NCBI GenBank assembly: GCA_947475165.1
Contig: CANJLD010000002.1
Coordinates: forward strand, 62,001-126,000
Reading direction: 5' to 3'
DNA from: Bacteroidota bacterium
GTDB taxonomy: Bacteria; Bacteroidota; Bacteroidia; Chitinophagales; LD1
Length of the DNA stretch: 64,000 nucleotides
This document shows positions 7,900 to 17,164 of the stretch, piece by piece. A program made the position numbers and the translations under genes. Below the pieces are notes generated by a model. It did not search any database, had not been told where the DNA came from, and saw only the letters and a program-made list of their open reading frames with translations. The number at the start of each line of letters is the position of its first letter. The stretch's first letter is position 1.

Positions 7900-8810
7900 A
7901 CGGACTCCGCATTTTAAAGCGCAAAGAAATTGATGAGCAAAAATGGAATGCACTCATTCATGTTTCTTTGCAATCATTGCCGTATGCACTCAGCTATTAT
8001 TTAGATGCTGTAGCAGAAAACTGGGAAGCTGTTGTGTTGAATGATTACGAAGCAGTATTCCCTTTAGTGTGGTTGCGGAAATTCGGATTCAAATGTTTGT
8101 ATCAGCCTTATTACTGTCAGCAATTGGGTGTATTCAGTAAGAAAAATTTGAGTGCGGCAACAATGAAAGAAATGCTGATAGCAGCGCAAGCATTTCCCTA
8201 CGTCAACATCAACTTAAATCCTTCTGCAAAAATCATTGCCGGTGAGTTTGCTTTAAAACAGAAAAAAAATCTGTTGCTTTATTTGAACAAGGAATATACA
8301 ACTCTCTGGAAAAAATATTCTGAAAACCATCGCAGAAATATTTCAAAAGCAGAAAAGAATAAGTTGAATTTTTTCGAAGATGTAGAGCTGAAACAGTTTC
8401 AAAAATTTTATCTCGAAAATGTAAACCGCGCAAAAGAAAATTTCAAACCACAGCACGAAAAAATATTCAAAGCAATTACCAAAACACTACTCGCAAACGG
8501 AACAGGTAAAATAGTTGCAGCAAAAAATGAAGAAGGAAAATTAACGGCTGCGGTTATGCTGCTCGTTCATCAAAACAGAATCATTGCCATAATTAATACC
8601 TCATCGGCTCAGGGAAAGAGAAACGGAGCTTCGCATTTTCTTTTTGATAAGCTCATTCAGAAGGTTTCTTCTACTGAAAATATTTTAGACTTTGAAGGTT
8701 CGTCCGTTGCCACCATTGCTCGTTTTTACGAAGGTTTTGGCGCGCGCGAAGAGACCTTTTATAATTACCACACCAATATAATCAGCAAACTAAGCCAACG
8801 TTTTCGATGA
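7896..8810 (+). CDS. GNAT/FemAB-like acyltransferase
   Basis: 304 residues. The arrangement resembles two GNAT folds as in FemAB-like proteins: an N-terminal half ending near LGVFSKKN, then the HRRNISKAEKN segment and a C-terminal acetyltransferase core (GKIVAAKNEEGKLTAAVMLL, FEGSSVATIARFYEGFGA). Such enzymes add amino acids or acyl groups to cell-wall precursors or glycans. ATGA overlap with the deacetylase gene suggests both modify the same surface glycan. The specific acceptor is not known. Confidence 0.72.
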   Translation: MNGLRILKRKEIDEQKWNALIHVSLQSLPYALSYYLDAVAENWEAVVLNDYEAVFPLVWLRKFGFKCLYQPYYCQQLGVFSKKNLSAATMKEMLIAAQAFPYVNINLNPSAKIIAGEFALKQKKNLLLYLNKEYTTLWKKYSENHRRNISKAEKNKLNFFEDVELKQFQKFYLENVNRAKENFKPQHEKIFKAITKTLLANGTGKIVAAKNEEGKLTAAVMLLVHQNRIIAIINTSSAQGKRNGASHFLFDKLIQKVSSTENILDFEGSSVATIARFYEGFGAREETFYNYHTNIISKLSQRFR

Positions 8811-8889
8811 AAAACGCATCATCCTTATGAACTGTTTGGTGAAATATTATTTTTATCTACTTTTAGCAGCCCTAAATAAAATCTTTCGC

Positions 8890-9918
8890 ATGAGAAAAAT
8901 TTACTCTGCCCTGTTTGTTCTGATGTTTAGCACTTGTGCGTATGCGCAAGACATTCACTTTTCGCAATACCAGGCATCTCCACTCACTCTTAATCCTGCA
9001 CTTACAGCTAATATTAACGGAGTGTTTCGTGTAGCGGCTAATTACCGCAACCAGTGGTTTACTATTCCTACTTTAAATTCTGTGGCTCCGTATCAAACAT
9101 ATCAGTTCTCTTTTGATGCGCCTATTTTGCGCGAGCGTTTAGGTAACGATGGTTTTGGTTTTGGCGGTGCATTTTATGCCGATAAAGCAGGCGATGGCGC
9201 GTTGACAACCTTCAGCGGTTTGGTTTCGGTAGCTTATCATAAAGCGGTTGACCGGTATGGTAAAGGAAGAATTTCGTTAGGTATTCAGGCTGGTGTTGTT
9301 AGCAAACAAATAAAAATGCAGAACCTGATTTTTGAAAGTCAGTTAGATAATTTCGGATGGAACACTTCACTATCAAATGGCGAAAGCAATTTCAACAACA
9401 AAAACATTTTGTATGCCGATGTAAATGTGGGTGCTCTTTGGACACACGCGCCAAAAGATAATTTCCGTTACTACCTTGGCTTTTCTGCCAACCACGTATC
9501 GCGTCCTCGCGAATCTTTTTTACAGGACACCCGCAACCGGTTGAATGTTCGTTTTAATGCCAATGCTGGAATGGAAATTTTCCTGAACAGAGATTACTCT
9601 TTCAGTTTGACTCCTACCTTCCTCTTTATGATGCAGGGTAATGCACAGCAATATAATTTCGGCTTAGGCTTAAACTATTGGGTAAACGATAACGTAGCAA
9701 TTTTTGGTGGTGCCTGGTATCGTGTAAAAGATGCCGTGATATTGAACATAGGTGCCGAGTTTTACAACATGCGTGTGGGCTTAAGCTACGATGTAAATCA
9801 TTCGAACTTACGTGCCGCTACCAAGGCACAAGGCGGTTTAGAAGTTTCGCTGATTTATATTTTCAAGAAAGAAAGACCGCAGGCAATTCAATACGAAAAA
9901 TATTGCCCTAATTTTTAA
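8890..9918 (+). CDS. Type IX secretion system membrane protein, PorP/SprF family
   Basis: 342 residues from ATG 8890, signal peptide MRKIYSALFVLMFSTCAYAQ, then the family hallmark DIHFSQYQASPLTLNPALTA and a beta-barrel ending YIFKKERPQ. PorP/SprF proteins are outer-membrane partners that attach secreted T9SS cargo to the cell surface; SprF serves SprB. The window encodes a SprB-repeat adhesin (18708-23168) that could be a client, though the genes are not adjacent. An in-frame start at 8827 would place 21 residues before the signal peptide and is rejected. Confidence 0.92.
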   Translation: MRKIYSALFVLMFSTCAYAQDIHFSQYQASPLTLNPALTANINGVFRVAANYRNQWFTIPTLNSVAPYQTYQFSFDAPILRERLGNDGFGFGGAFYADKAGDGALTTFSGLVSVAYHKAVDRYGKGRISLGIQAGVVSKQIKMQNLIFESQLDNFGWNTSLSNGESNFNNKNILYADVNVGALWTHAPKDNFRYYLGFSANHVSRPRESFLQDTRNRLNVRFNANAGMEIFLNRDYSFSLTPTFLFMMQGNAQQYNFGLGLNYWVNDNVAIFGGAWYRVKDAVILNIGAEFYNMRVGLSYDVNHSNLRAATKAQGGLEVSLIYIFKKERPQAIQYEKYCPNF

Positions 9919-9949
9919 AGAAGCTGGCTGCTTTTGTAACAAGAACATT

Positions 9950-10408
9950 TTATTTGCTCTGAACCGATTTCTCATTCATTGCCTTTAATCTCTTGCAAAG
10001 CGTTTTAATAATTCCCTTTGCCACCTCAATCCGGCTTTCCATCAATTCGTAGAACGGTTCCTGGTCAATTTTTAATAGCAAACTTTCGGTTTGTGCGGTG
10101 GCACTAGCAGAACGCGTTTCTGTATCAAGCATAGAAAGTTCACCGAAAAAATCGTTCTCCCTTAAAATGGCGAAAGTGTGTTCGCCTTTATGAATTTTCA
10201 CCTCCCCTTTAAAAATAATATACATACAATTCCCCTCATCACCTGACAGAAAAACCGTCTTACCTTTCTCAAACTCTTCTTCTTCTAAAATTTCCGCCAG
10301 TTCCGCCAAAACAGTTTCAGGAGTTTCTTCAAACAGCGAAAGCGATTTCAAGAGCAGCACTTTTTCAATCAGTAAGAGTCGTTGTTCTTTGTGGTTCGTA
10401 ACAGACAT
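9950..10408 (-). CDS. Cyclic-nucleotide-binding domain protein without HTH
   Basis: 152 residues, essentially one cNMP-binding domain. FEKGKTVFLSGDEGNCMYII and the phosphate-binding cassette FGELSMLDTETRSASA retain the Glu and Arg that bind the cyclic nucleotide phosphate. No DNA-binding helix follows, so it is not a Crp-type regulator by itself. It starts 1 bp after the Npt/HEAT carrier stop codon, strongly suggesting it regulates or partners that membrane protein. Confidence 0.85.
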   Translation of the reverse strand: MSVTNHKEQRLLLIEKVLLLKSLSLFEETPETVLAELAEILEEEEFEKGKTVFLSGDEGNCMYIIFKGEVKIHKGEHTFAILRENDFFGELSMLDTETRSASATAQTESLLLKIDQEPFYELMESRIEVAKGIIKTLCKRLKAMNEKSVQSK

Positions 10409-10409
10409 A

Positions 10410-13166
10410 TCAATTCATTTCAGCTAAAACTTTCTGTGCGGTTTCTTTCAGCAATATATCATTTTCTTTTTCTGCCTTTTCAAGCCAACCGGCTTTCTCT
10501 TTTCCTGTATAAAAAATTACAGAGTGCAATGCCGCGGCTTTTGTCCACCGGTGATAATGATGATGCTTGTTGTTTAAAATATCATCCACCATTTTTTCGT
10601 ATGTCAAATGCTCTTTGAAGTAAACCTGCATTGCATTACATTTTTCGCCTACCGTTCCTGGTTCAAATATTTTATTGAACTTCAATGAGATCTCTTTCGG
10701 TACTTCAATTTCTATTACTTCCAAAGCATTGGCTATTCCCTCTCTCTTTTTCATTCCGAATGCACTTTTTGCTTTCATCATTTTCTCTTTATCGTAAACA
10801 AAAGAAAAAAGCAACAGAAGTGAATCGCGGATTTCATTCAACTCAAGATGCAGTGCGTCCACCAATATTTTTGTGGTCTTAATTTTCTCTGCTTCCTGAA
10901 TCATGAATAGAATTTTTGTTGAAGAAGAGATGTAATGATTCATCAACTCCACGTGTTGCGCACGGTTGTGCGGCTGCAATTTGAATTCGCATAAATGAAG
11001 TGCGTGGAAAATATCTGAACGAAGCGCGGGAGTTTTCCAAACCAATTCATCCAGTATTTTGGCGGCATTTTCAGAGCCAACTCTTCCGCAAAGCAAAATC
11101 AATTTTGATTGCTGCTGCCGTGAAAGACTTTCATTAGTAAGCGCATTGCTGATTTCTTTCAGTGAAACATCTCCGGCTTCGTGCAGCGCATCTACAATCA
11201 GTTTTTCGTTTTTGTGCTGCAGAAACATTTGCATCAACGGCTGAATCAATCGCTCATTTTTTACTTTTCCTGCGGCAACAATTGTCGCTTTAATTACTTC
11301 TTCATTTCCGTCTTTTAATAAATCAAGCAGCGGCTTATAGAAAGATTGCACGCCAAGCTCGCCAATAATATCGGCTGCCATTTTTCGCTCTCCAACACTT
11401 GTTGAAGAAATAAGCAATAGCAAACGTTGCCCGGCTGTTACCACTGCACTTATTCCTCCGCTTGTCATCAATCCGGTGATGGCAGATTTCATTAACTGGT
11501 GGTCTTTGTCTTCTACAAACACATCTAAGTTTTCCAACTCATCAGGCTGTAACATGCACTTTGCTTTTACTGCTTCGGGCAAGAGTTCGGTATCTGTTCT
11601 ACCGGCAATTATTTTTTCAATTTGCGGAAGCGCTGCAAGAATTTTTTTCCGTTCAGCAAGCTTGATAGCTTCCATCCGCACTTCCTGTTTCGGATGGTCA
11701 ATCGCTTTCAGCACCAGTTCCTCCTTATCTTCCGAATATTGTTTCTCAATCAAATTCAAAATGTAAATTGCTTCGCCACGCTCACCGGTCGAAATTTTTT
11801 CGAGCAAAACATTTCTTGTTTTATCATCTCTCAAATCAATTTCATTGCCAATGGAGTAGCGTCTGTTAAGTGCGGTGACGAGTGTTTTCACATACTCGCG
11901 GTCAACTAAAAAAATCATCACCACCCAAACTACCAGCAACACAAAAAGTAAATACGAAAGCAAAATCAAATCAACTTTGCCCGAAAGCTTTACCAAAGTA
12001 TAAAGCATAATTCCGCTGAAGGCAAGCGCAAAAGGGTCCATCACACCTTTTACAATCGTGTGTCCTTTCAAACGCAAATGCGATGAAAGTGGCTGCATGA
12101 GCGAAAGAAATATCGGGTCTTGAAGCGATGTTTTCAAAACCTCGGTGATGATGAACATTAGCCCGAAAAAATAAACTACTGTATGATTGCTCAACGAGAA
12201 AAATGAAAGCACAATAAAACTGATAAGAAACACCAATAGAATTGCAGGGCTAACCAACAACGAACCTTTTGTGCCGAGAATGTTCGCTAACCTACCTGTG
12301 AGAATAATGCGAATAAAAATGGCGAGTATTCTTCCGCCAACAAAAAACATGGAGATGGTGCTGTAGAGTTCTGCATCGCTCATCATTTCATGTTTTATTT
12401 CGGCATAAAACGAAAAGCTGATGATGGTAACGCAGGTCATTACAATAAAGGAAAGCAAGGCCACAAAGGCAATCATCCGATTGCCGAAAAAGCTTCTGAC
12501 AATATCGCGCCAACTCTCTGTTGCGTGATTGTTGGTGTGTGCATGTTCATGCGCCACATGCACATCGAGCTTACCGGTATTTTTTAAACGGAAATAGAAA
12601 ATGAGCGACAGCAGAATTGAAATAGCAGAAAGCGCGATGGTGTTTTCGGCAGAAAAAACTTTGACTAAAAACGGAACCAGTGAATAACCAATCAACTTAG
12701 CAGGAATATCACCTGCGCCAATCATTCCGAACAATCGTTTACTTTGACGTATATCAAATTGCAATGCGGCAAGTCCCCAAAACTCCAGATTGGTGAGCAG
12801 ATAAATAACGTAATACCAACTAAGCATTGCGAAAAGAAACCACGATGAATTGCTGTCGGAATATTTTATGCTGAACAAAAGAATACTGGCGGAAACAAAC
12901 AGAATGATAAGGGGCACCAGTTTTTTTATGGAGAGCGCATGCTCTACTTTGCTGTATCCGTAGCCGACCACCCACAACAATACTGCAGAGAAAAGATAAA
13001 CCTTAGGCAGACCCAGCACATTAAAATGCTTAATAAAAAGCGCCAGCACTACCGAGTTGAAAATGGCAACTCCCGCTCCTTGAAAAAATTGAAGCCCGAA
13101 GAGATTAATAACTAAACCGGACTCATCGCTGCGGATATTGAAAAGCTGTAGGATGCGGTTTTTCAT
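10410..13166 (-). CDS. Npt1/Npt2-like (ADP/ATP translocase family) membrane protein with C-terminal HEAT repeats
   Basis: 918 residues. Residues ~1-430 contain about 12 hydrophobic helices in an MFS-like/nucleotide-transporter fold (start QFFQGAGVAIFNSVVLALF). A histidine-rich loop (HVAHEHAHTNNHA) lies between helices 6 and 7. From ~450 on the protein is soluble and helical, with HEAT-type units such as HPKQEVRMEAIKLAERK and ADIIGELGVQSFYKPLLDLL. Free-living relatives of Npt nucleotide carriers have this layout, but the substrate is unknown. The cNMP-binding gene follows after 1 bp, so regulation by cyclic nucleotides is plausible. Confidence 0.72.
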   Translation of the reverse strand: MKNRILQLFNIRSDESGLVINLFGLQFFQGAGVAIFNSVVLALFIKHFNVLGLPKVYLFSAVLLWVVGYGYSKVEHALSIKKLVPLIILFVSASILLFSIKYSDSNSSWFLFAMLSWYYVIYLLTNLEFWGLAALQFDIRQSKRLFGMIGAGDIPAKLIGYSLVPFLVKVFSAENTIALSAISILLSLIFYFRLKNTGKLDVHVAHEHAHTNNHATESWRDIVRSFFGNRMIAFVALLSFIVMTCVTIISFSFYAEIKHEMMSDAELYSTISMFFVGGRILAIFIRIILTGRLANILGTKGSLLVSPAILLVFLISFIVLSFFSLSNHTVVYFFGLMFIITEVLKTSLQDPIFLSLMQPLSSHLRLKGHTIVKGVMDPFALAFSGIMLYTLVKLSGKVDLILLSYLLFVLLVVWVVMIFLVDREYVKTLVTALNRRYSIGNEIDLRDDKTRNVLLEKISTGERGEAIYILNLIEKQYSEDKEELVLKAIDHPKQEVRMEAIKLAERKKILAALPQIEKIIAGRTDTELLPEAVKAKCMLQPDELENLDVFVEDKDHQLMKSAITGLMTSGGISAVVTAGQRLLLLISSTSVGERKMAADIIGELGVQSFYKPLLDLLKDGNEEVIKATIVAAGKVKNERLIQPLMQMFLQHKNEKLIVDALHEAGDVSLKEISNALTNESLSRQQQSKLILLCGRVGSENAAKILDELVWKTPALRSDIFHALHLCEFKLQPHNRAQHVELMNHYISSSTKILFMIQEAEKIKTTKILVDALHLELNEIRDSLLLLFSFVYDKEKMMKAKSAFGMKKREGIANALEVIEIEVPKEISLKFNKIFEPGTVGEKCNAMQVYFKEHLTYEKMVDDILNNKHHHYHRWTKAAALHSVIFYTGKEKAGWLEKAEKENDILLKETAQKVLAEMN

Positions 13167-13182
13167 AGGGGTTGTGAGATGG

Positions 13183-13704
13183 CTAAGATAAATTTTTCTT
13201 CGCCTTATCTGCCAACTTCTTCTTGTAAAAGTCCTTTGTTGCTATATAAACCGATTTGGTAAACGTGGCATACACTTTCCCGTTTTCATCTTCATAATGC
13301 AAAGGCAATTCGAAACTGTACTCACCGCGCATTTCAACGTGATGCTTTACATCATCAATTAATTCATCGGAAATAAGAAATCTGCATTTTACTTTTTCTA
13401 CAATTGGTTTTACAAATTTCATGCTTGCACCTTTGTCCCACACCACATAATTTCTGCCGAGTACTTCCATAAACAGTAACATAAAATACGGGTCAACCGA
13501 AGAGTAAATGCTTCCGCCATAAACTGTGCCTACGCGATTGCGCGTGCGGATATTCAACTTCAAACTAACATGCAGTTCTTTATAATCGCCTGCAATAAAT
13601 TCTACCTTGCTACCGGTGCACCAAATGCAGGGCCAGAAATTAAATGCCCAACGTAAATTGCGGGAACGAGAGGATTCATTTTTATCGGTTGGATACTGTT
13701 TCAT
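13183..13704 (-). CDS. DUF4442 hotdog-fold (thioesterase-like) protein
   Basis: 173 residues. The stretch VGTVYGGSIYSSVDPYFMLL followed by LGRNYVVWDKGASMKFVKP is diagnostic of DUF4442, a hotdog-fold family related to acyl-CoA thioesterases. No catalytic residue can be assigned with certainty. It lies 16 bp upstream of the Npt/HEAT gene in the same direction and is divergent from the M29 aminopeptidase. Confidence 0.85.
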   Translation of the reverse strand: MKQYPTDKNESSRSRNLRWAFNFWPCIWCTGSKVEFIAGDYKELHVSLKLNIRTRNRVGTVYGGSIYSSVDPYFMLLFMEVLGRNYVVWDKGASMKFVKPIVEKVKCRFLISDELIDDVKHHVEMRGEYSFELPLHYEDENGKVYATFTKSVYIATKDFYKKKLADKAKKNLS

Positions 13705-13726
13705 GTGAAGGATATTTTGAAGTTTA

Positions 13727-13734
13727 TATTTTCG
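13727..13734 (+). promoter_or_regulatory. Possible -7 box for the M29 aminopeptidase gene
   Basis: TATTTTCG, close to the Bacteroidota -7 consensus TAnnTTTG, lies 22 bp before the ATG at 13757. The same box occurs before 18708 and 57180. Confidence 0.35.
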
Positions 13735-13756
13735 ACCGCGCTAAAAAACAAACTCT

Positions 13757-14863
13757 ATGTCGAACCTGATTCGGGAAAAATATGCAAAGCTGTTAGTTAA
13801 CTATTGTTTGGCTGTAAAGAAGAACGATAAAGTCTATATCAATTCATCGTATTTAGCCGAGCCATTGTTGCAACAATTGGCTAAAGAAATTTACATAGCC
13901 GGAGGCATTCCGGTGTTTAATATCGAGCTGCAAGGCATTAATGATTTGGTTTTGCAGTTTGGCGAAGAGCATCAGCTTAGTTGGGTGAACCCGATGAAGA
14001 AATACATTATGGAGAATTTTGATTGCTACTTAAATATCCGCGCACCATTCGAAAAGGGTGATGATGAAAAGGAAGCAGCCGATGTAACGAAGTTCAAACT
14101 GCATCAAAAAGCGCAACAGGAAATCAATAAAATTTATTTCGAGCGAACCGGCAACGGAAGTATGCGCAGATGTTTGTGTCAGTATCCAACACCAGCCGGT
14201 GCCGATGACGCGCGGATGAGTTTAGAGGAGTATGAAAAATTTGTTTACCAGAGTTGTAATTTGTTTGAAGAAAACCCCGTTGACAAATGGCTGGAGGTTC
14301 GCAAAACGCAACAGGTTTATGTTGACTATTTAAATAAAGTTGACAAGGTTCAATACCTAGGAAAGAACATTGATGTTTCGTTTTCGGTGAAAGGAAGAAC
14401 GTGGATTAACAGCGATGGACATGCCAACATGCCGAGCGGTGAAGTTTTTTCTGCACCAATAGAAGACAGCGTGAACGGAAAAATTTATTTTAACTACCCT
14501 ACCATATACATGGGTAAAGATGTAGCCGGTGTTACGTTGGAAGTAAAAGACGGAGAAATTATTTCGTGGACTGCAGAAGAAGGAAACGATGTGCTGGATA
14601 AAGTTTTTTCGATTGAAGGCGCGCGCAGGTTTGGCGAAGTGGCCGTGGGAACCAACTACAATATTCAACGCACATCACGCAATATTTTGTTCGATGAAAA
14701 AATTGGCGGCAGTATTCATATGGCGGTAGGGCAAAGTTACCACCAGTGTGGAGGCAAAAACGAAAGCACCGTGCATTGGGATATGATTACCGATATGAAA
14801 AATGGCGGACAGATAATTGCCGATGGCGTGAAGATTTACGAGAACGGGTATTTTCTGATTTAA
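13757..14863 (+). CDS. M29-family aminopeptidase
   Basis: 368 residues, the normal length for M29 (aminopeptidase T/S type), cytosolic dinuclear metalloenzymes that remove N-terminal residues from peptides. Expected metal ligands are visible: Glu in GEVFSAPIEDSVNG, Glu in RRFGEVAVGTN, and His/Asp in GQSYHQCGG and STVHWDMI. N-terminal LVNYCLAVKKNDKVYI and AEPLLQQLAKE fit the family. It stands alone on the plus strand and converges on a broken SRPBCC gene only 2 bp away. Confidence 0.9.
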   Translation: MSNLIREKYAKLLVNYCLAVKKNDKVYINSSYLAEPLLQQLAKEIYIAGGIPVFNIELQGINDLVLQFGEEHQLSWVNPMKKYIMENFDCYLNIRAPFEKGDDEKEAADVTKFKLHQKAQQEINKIYFERTGNGSMRRCLCQYPTPAGADDARMSLEEYEKFVYQSCNLFEENPVDKWLEVRKTQQVYVDYLNKVDKVQYLGKNIDVSFSVKGRTWINSDGHANMPSGEVFSAPIEDSVNGKIYFNYPTIYMGKDVAGVTLEVKDGEIISWTAEEGNDVLDKVFSIEGARRFGEVAVGTNYNIQRTSRNILFDEKIGGSIHMAVGQSYHQCGGKNESTVHWDMITDMKNGGQIIADGVKIYENGYFLI

Positions 14864-14865
14864 GT

Positions 14866-15303
14866 TCAATCCATTCGCGCAAGCTCTGCTTCTAACCGGT
14901 CAAAGTTTTGTTCGTTGCTTGGCAGGCATATTGGCTTTAGCTGGTTGCAAAGTTCTTCGCTTTCAAAAATCATTCTGAAACCAAATTTTGTTTTTCCTTC
15001 TGCTTCTTCAAATGTTATAGCCATTTGAAATTTGGGGTTAGAGATATGGTTGAAAACGATCCTCTCGTTCTCTATAATTTCTACAAAGTCACTTTCGTTT
15101 TCATAGTTAGCTCCACTGGGGCCGTGCATGGTAAATTTCCATTTGCCGCCTGCGTGTAAATCAAATTCATAAAATGTATTTGTAAAACCTGCCGGTCCCT
15201 ACCAGTTTTTTAAATGTTGTGTATCTGGAAATGCTCGGTAAACTTTTTCGCGTGGTGCGTTAATAATTCGTGTTGAAATAATTTCGTTGGCAGAAGATGT
15301 CAT
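14866..15303 (-). pseudogene. AHSA1/SRPBCC-domain protein interrupted by one in-frame amber codon
   Basis: Reading from ATG 15303 gives MTSSANEIISTRIINAPREK, continuing to QHLKNW, then TAG (15199-15201), then GPAGFTNTFYEFDLHAGGKW and on to the natural stop at 14866, all in one frame. AHSA1 relatives have two tryptophans followed by GPxGFT here, so the stop replaces the second Trp codon (TGG to TAG). Everything else is intact at about 145 residues. Internal reinitiation at Met 15129 would make only a fragment. It is the last gene of a minus-strand cluster and starts 2 bp after the esterase stop. Confidence 0.8.
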
Positions 15304-15305
15304 GA

Positions 15306-16760
15306 TTATTGTTTTATAATTTTTTTGGTTTGTGTGCCAATTTTTACGAAATAAATTCCGTCAGCCAAGTTTACAGTTTCAAGTTTATAGTTTATAGTTG
15401 AAACAGCCGCGTTCATAATTTTTCTTCCGCTTAAATCGTAAACAGAAAGTTCTTCGCCAACTAATTCATTAGGAATAGAAATACTCAACACATCGTTCAC
15501 CGGGTTTGGCTGTATTTTAAAATCTAAAATCTCACTTCTAAAATCTAAAATGTCAGTAGGTATTGCGCATTGATAATTAAAAAACTCCAGCGTGCGTTTA
15601 TCATAGTCGCAAAAAAACTGGTGGGCAGAATACATTACATCTACCTGAGTAGCCATAAAAAGTTTATCGGTAGCCGCCAGCGTAAGATACTGCGGGTACG
15701 AAGCCGGTGAAGCAAGAATTCTTGCACCAATAGTATCGGTAGCATACAGCAAATACTTATCGGCACTCAACAAATTGTTGTTCTGCAATTCAAGATAAAG
15801 ATTGTTCGACTTAGTTTGCGTAACCGTAGGACTGCGCATAAACCGCTGCGGGTATACTGGCGAGTGGTCGAACAAAAAATAGCGCGAACAAATACCACGG
15901 CTTACCAGCGTGTTGTGATTAGCCAGTGCTTCGGCATTGCCAGCCGCGCCCACATTGGGGTGATTATCGTATTTAGCCATGCACCATTGTATAGGCACGG
16001 TAGTTATGCTTGCCAGCGCATTGCCTGCCTGCGCGCAATACGAAACCGCTGCTGTCCAGTTAAAGTAGGAAGCCGCAGTAGCCGAAAAGGCACCACCGTT
16101 ACTCATGCCTACAGAAAAATAATTAGTGGAAGCATTGGTAATGCCGCGTTGTTTAAACGTGTCAATCACAGCTTGAATATTGGCAAAATCAACATTGGTA
16201 GCATCGTAAGGCACGTAGTTCCATTGGTTGGTTTTTCCATTTCCGTTCAAATCAGTTTGCTTAGTGGTTTCTTCCGATTCTGTAATAACGAAAGCAAAAG
16301 TATCGGCTACGGCATCGTGCAGAAATTGCACATAGTCGAACAGTGTTGTCCAATTAGAAGCTTGACCACCGGTGCCGTGAAAACAAAAAATTACCCCTTT
16401 GAAGTTGGGCGGAAAATACGAGTACACTTCTTTCAGTGTATCGCGCCCCATAATGCTTGCGTGATTAATAGTAAACGAAACGATGGTGCGTGTATGACCG
16501 GTAACCGAAACATTTTGCGAAGGCATAATTACCGTAGTGTGCCACTCATCGGCATATTCTAAAAACTGCACATCGCCTGTCCATTTATCAAAAACATCGG
16601 TAAGCGGAAACTCCTTGCTCCAGACATTTATAGTGTCGCCAGCATTGTAAGTTCCGCCACCGTAGCCATTAGTAACGGTAAGGGTGAATTGCGCGGAGCA
16701 GATGAAAGACATTAGACTAAAGACGATAGACAATACTACAACGAGTTGAAATTTTTTCAT
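15306..16760 (-). CDS. Secreted alpha/beta-hydrolase (PHB depolymerase/feruloyl esterase-like) with T9SS sorting domain
   Basis: 484 residues: a signal peptide, then a short domain of ~75 residues (FTLTVTNGYGGGTYNAGDTI), then an esterase domain with the oxyanion motif FCFHGTGG and nucleophile motif GMSNG (G-x-S-x-G). The catalytic His is probably in AHQFFCDY. The end is a T9SS type A domain (IQPNPVNDVLSISIPNE to TKKIIKQ). Two heptamer repeat blocks are embedded in its coding sequence, at the domain linker and inside the sorting domain. Its start overlaps the upstream membrane-protein stop by 4 bp. Secreted polymer or ester hydrolysis is inferred. Confidence 0.85.
   Translation of the reverse strand: MKKFQLVVVLSIVFSLMSFICSAQFTLTVTNGYGGGTYNAGDTINVWSKEFPLTDVFDKWTGDVQFLEYADEWHTTVIMPSQNVSVTGHTRTIVSFTINHASIMGRDTLKEVYSYFPPNFKGVIFCFHGTGGQASNWTTLFDYVQFLHDAVADTFAFVITESEETTKQTDLNGNGKTNQWNYVPYDATNVDFANIQAVIDTFKQRGITNASTNYFSVGMSNGGAFSATAASYFNWTAAVSYCAQAGNALASITTVPIQWCMAKYDNHPNVGAAGNAEALANHNTLVSRGICSRYFLFDHSPVYPQRFMRSPTVTQTKSNNLYLELQNNNLLSADKYLLYATDTIGARILASPASYPQYLTLAATDKLFMATQVDVMYSAHQFFCDYDKRTLEFFNYQCAIPTDILDFRSEILDFKIQPNPVNDVLSISIPNELVGEELSVYDLSGRKIMNAAVSTINYKLETVNLADGIYFVKIGTQTKKIIKQ
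15368..15402. repeat. Heptamer repeats inside the T9SS sorting domain of the esterase
   Basis: Five 7-bp units on the plus strand: AGTTTAC, AGTTTCA, AGTTTAT, AGTTTAT, AGTTGAA. They encode INYKLETVNL in the esterase. The same heptamer family appears at 31165-31199. Confidence 0.8.
15516..15557. repeat. Heptamer repeats at the linker of the esterase
   Basis: Six 7-bp units: TTTAAAA, TCTAAAA, TCTCACT, TCTAAAA, TCTAAAA, TGTCAGT. They encode the segment around DILDFRSEILDFKIQ between the catalytic and sorting domains. 42 bp keeps the frame. Confidence 0.8.
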
Positions 16761-17158
16761 TTGCCCGAATTGAGTTGTGTTGCTTTGATGCTTTGTTGTA
16801 AACCAATAAGTATGTATAAGAGAAATAAGGCTTCCGCTGCTAACACAAAGCCAGAAGAAAAAACTCCTGCATCGGCAAGATTTTTAAAGTAGCCGTCAAA
16901 CTGCCCGCATAAACTACCTGCAAGTGCCCCGGCTGCTGCGCCCCAAGCTGCTATTAAATACAAAATTGAATTTTGTTTTTGCTTGTAGACTGTGTAAGAC
17001 GCTAAAAGTAAAATGCTGCCAAGCAAATAATCATCGAACCAACGGAAGAAATTTTGGAAGGCGAGTATTTCGTGTATGCGTCTAACAGTTTCGGCAAGCG
17101 GCAAAAACATGCCGAGGAAGACCGCCATGCGCATACTTGTTTTAAGGGATGCGTTCAT
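16757..17158 (-). CDS. Small integral membrane protein, unknown function
   Basis: 133 residues with about four hydrophobic segments (MAVFLGMFLPLAETV; LLGSILLLASYTVY; ILYLIAAWGAAAGALAGSLC; VLAAEALFLLYILIGL). No family recognised. The ATG at 17158 is used; Met10 or Met11 are possible alternatives. It lies between a TerB-like gene (6 bp) and the secreted esterase (4-bp overlap) in one apparent operon. Confidence 0.65.
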   Translation of the reverse strand: MNASLKTSMRMAVFLGMFLPLAETVRRIHEILAFQNFFRWFDDYLLGSILLLASYTVYKQKQNSILYLIAAWGAAAGALAGSLCGQFDGYFKNLADAGVFSSGFVLAAEALFLLYILIGLQQSIKATQLNSGK

Positions 17159-17164
17159 CTGAGA

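Noticed and set aside
15816-16562. 248-codon plus-strand frame
   Set aside because: Antisense to the T9SS esterase with its signal peptide and GxSxG motif.
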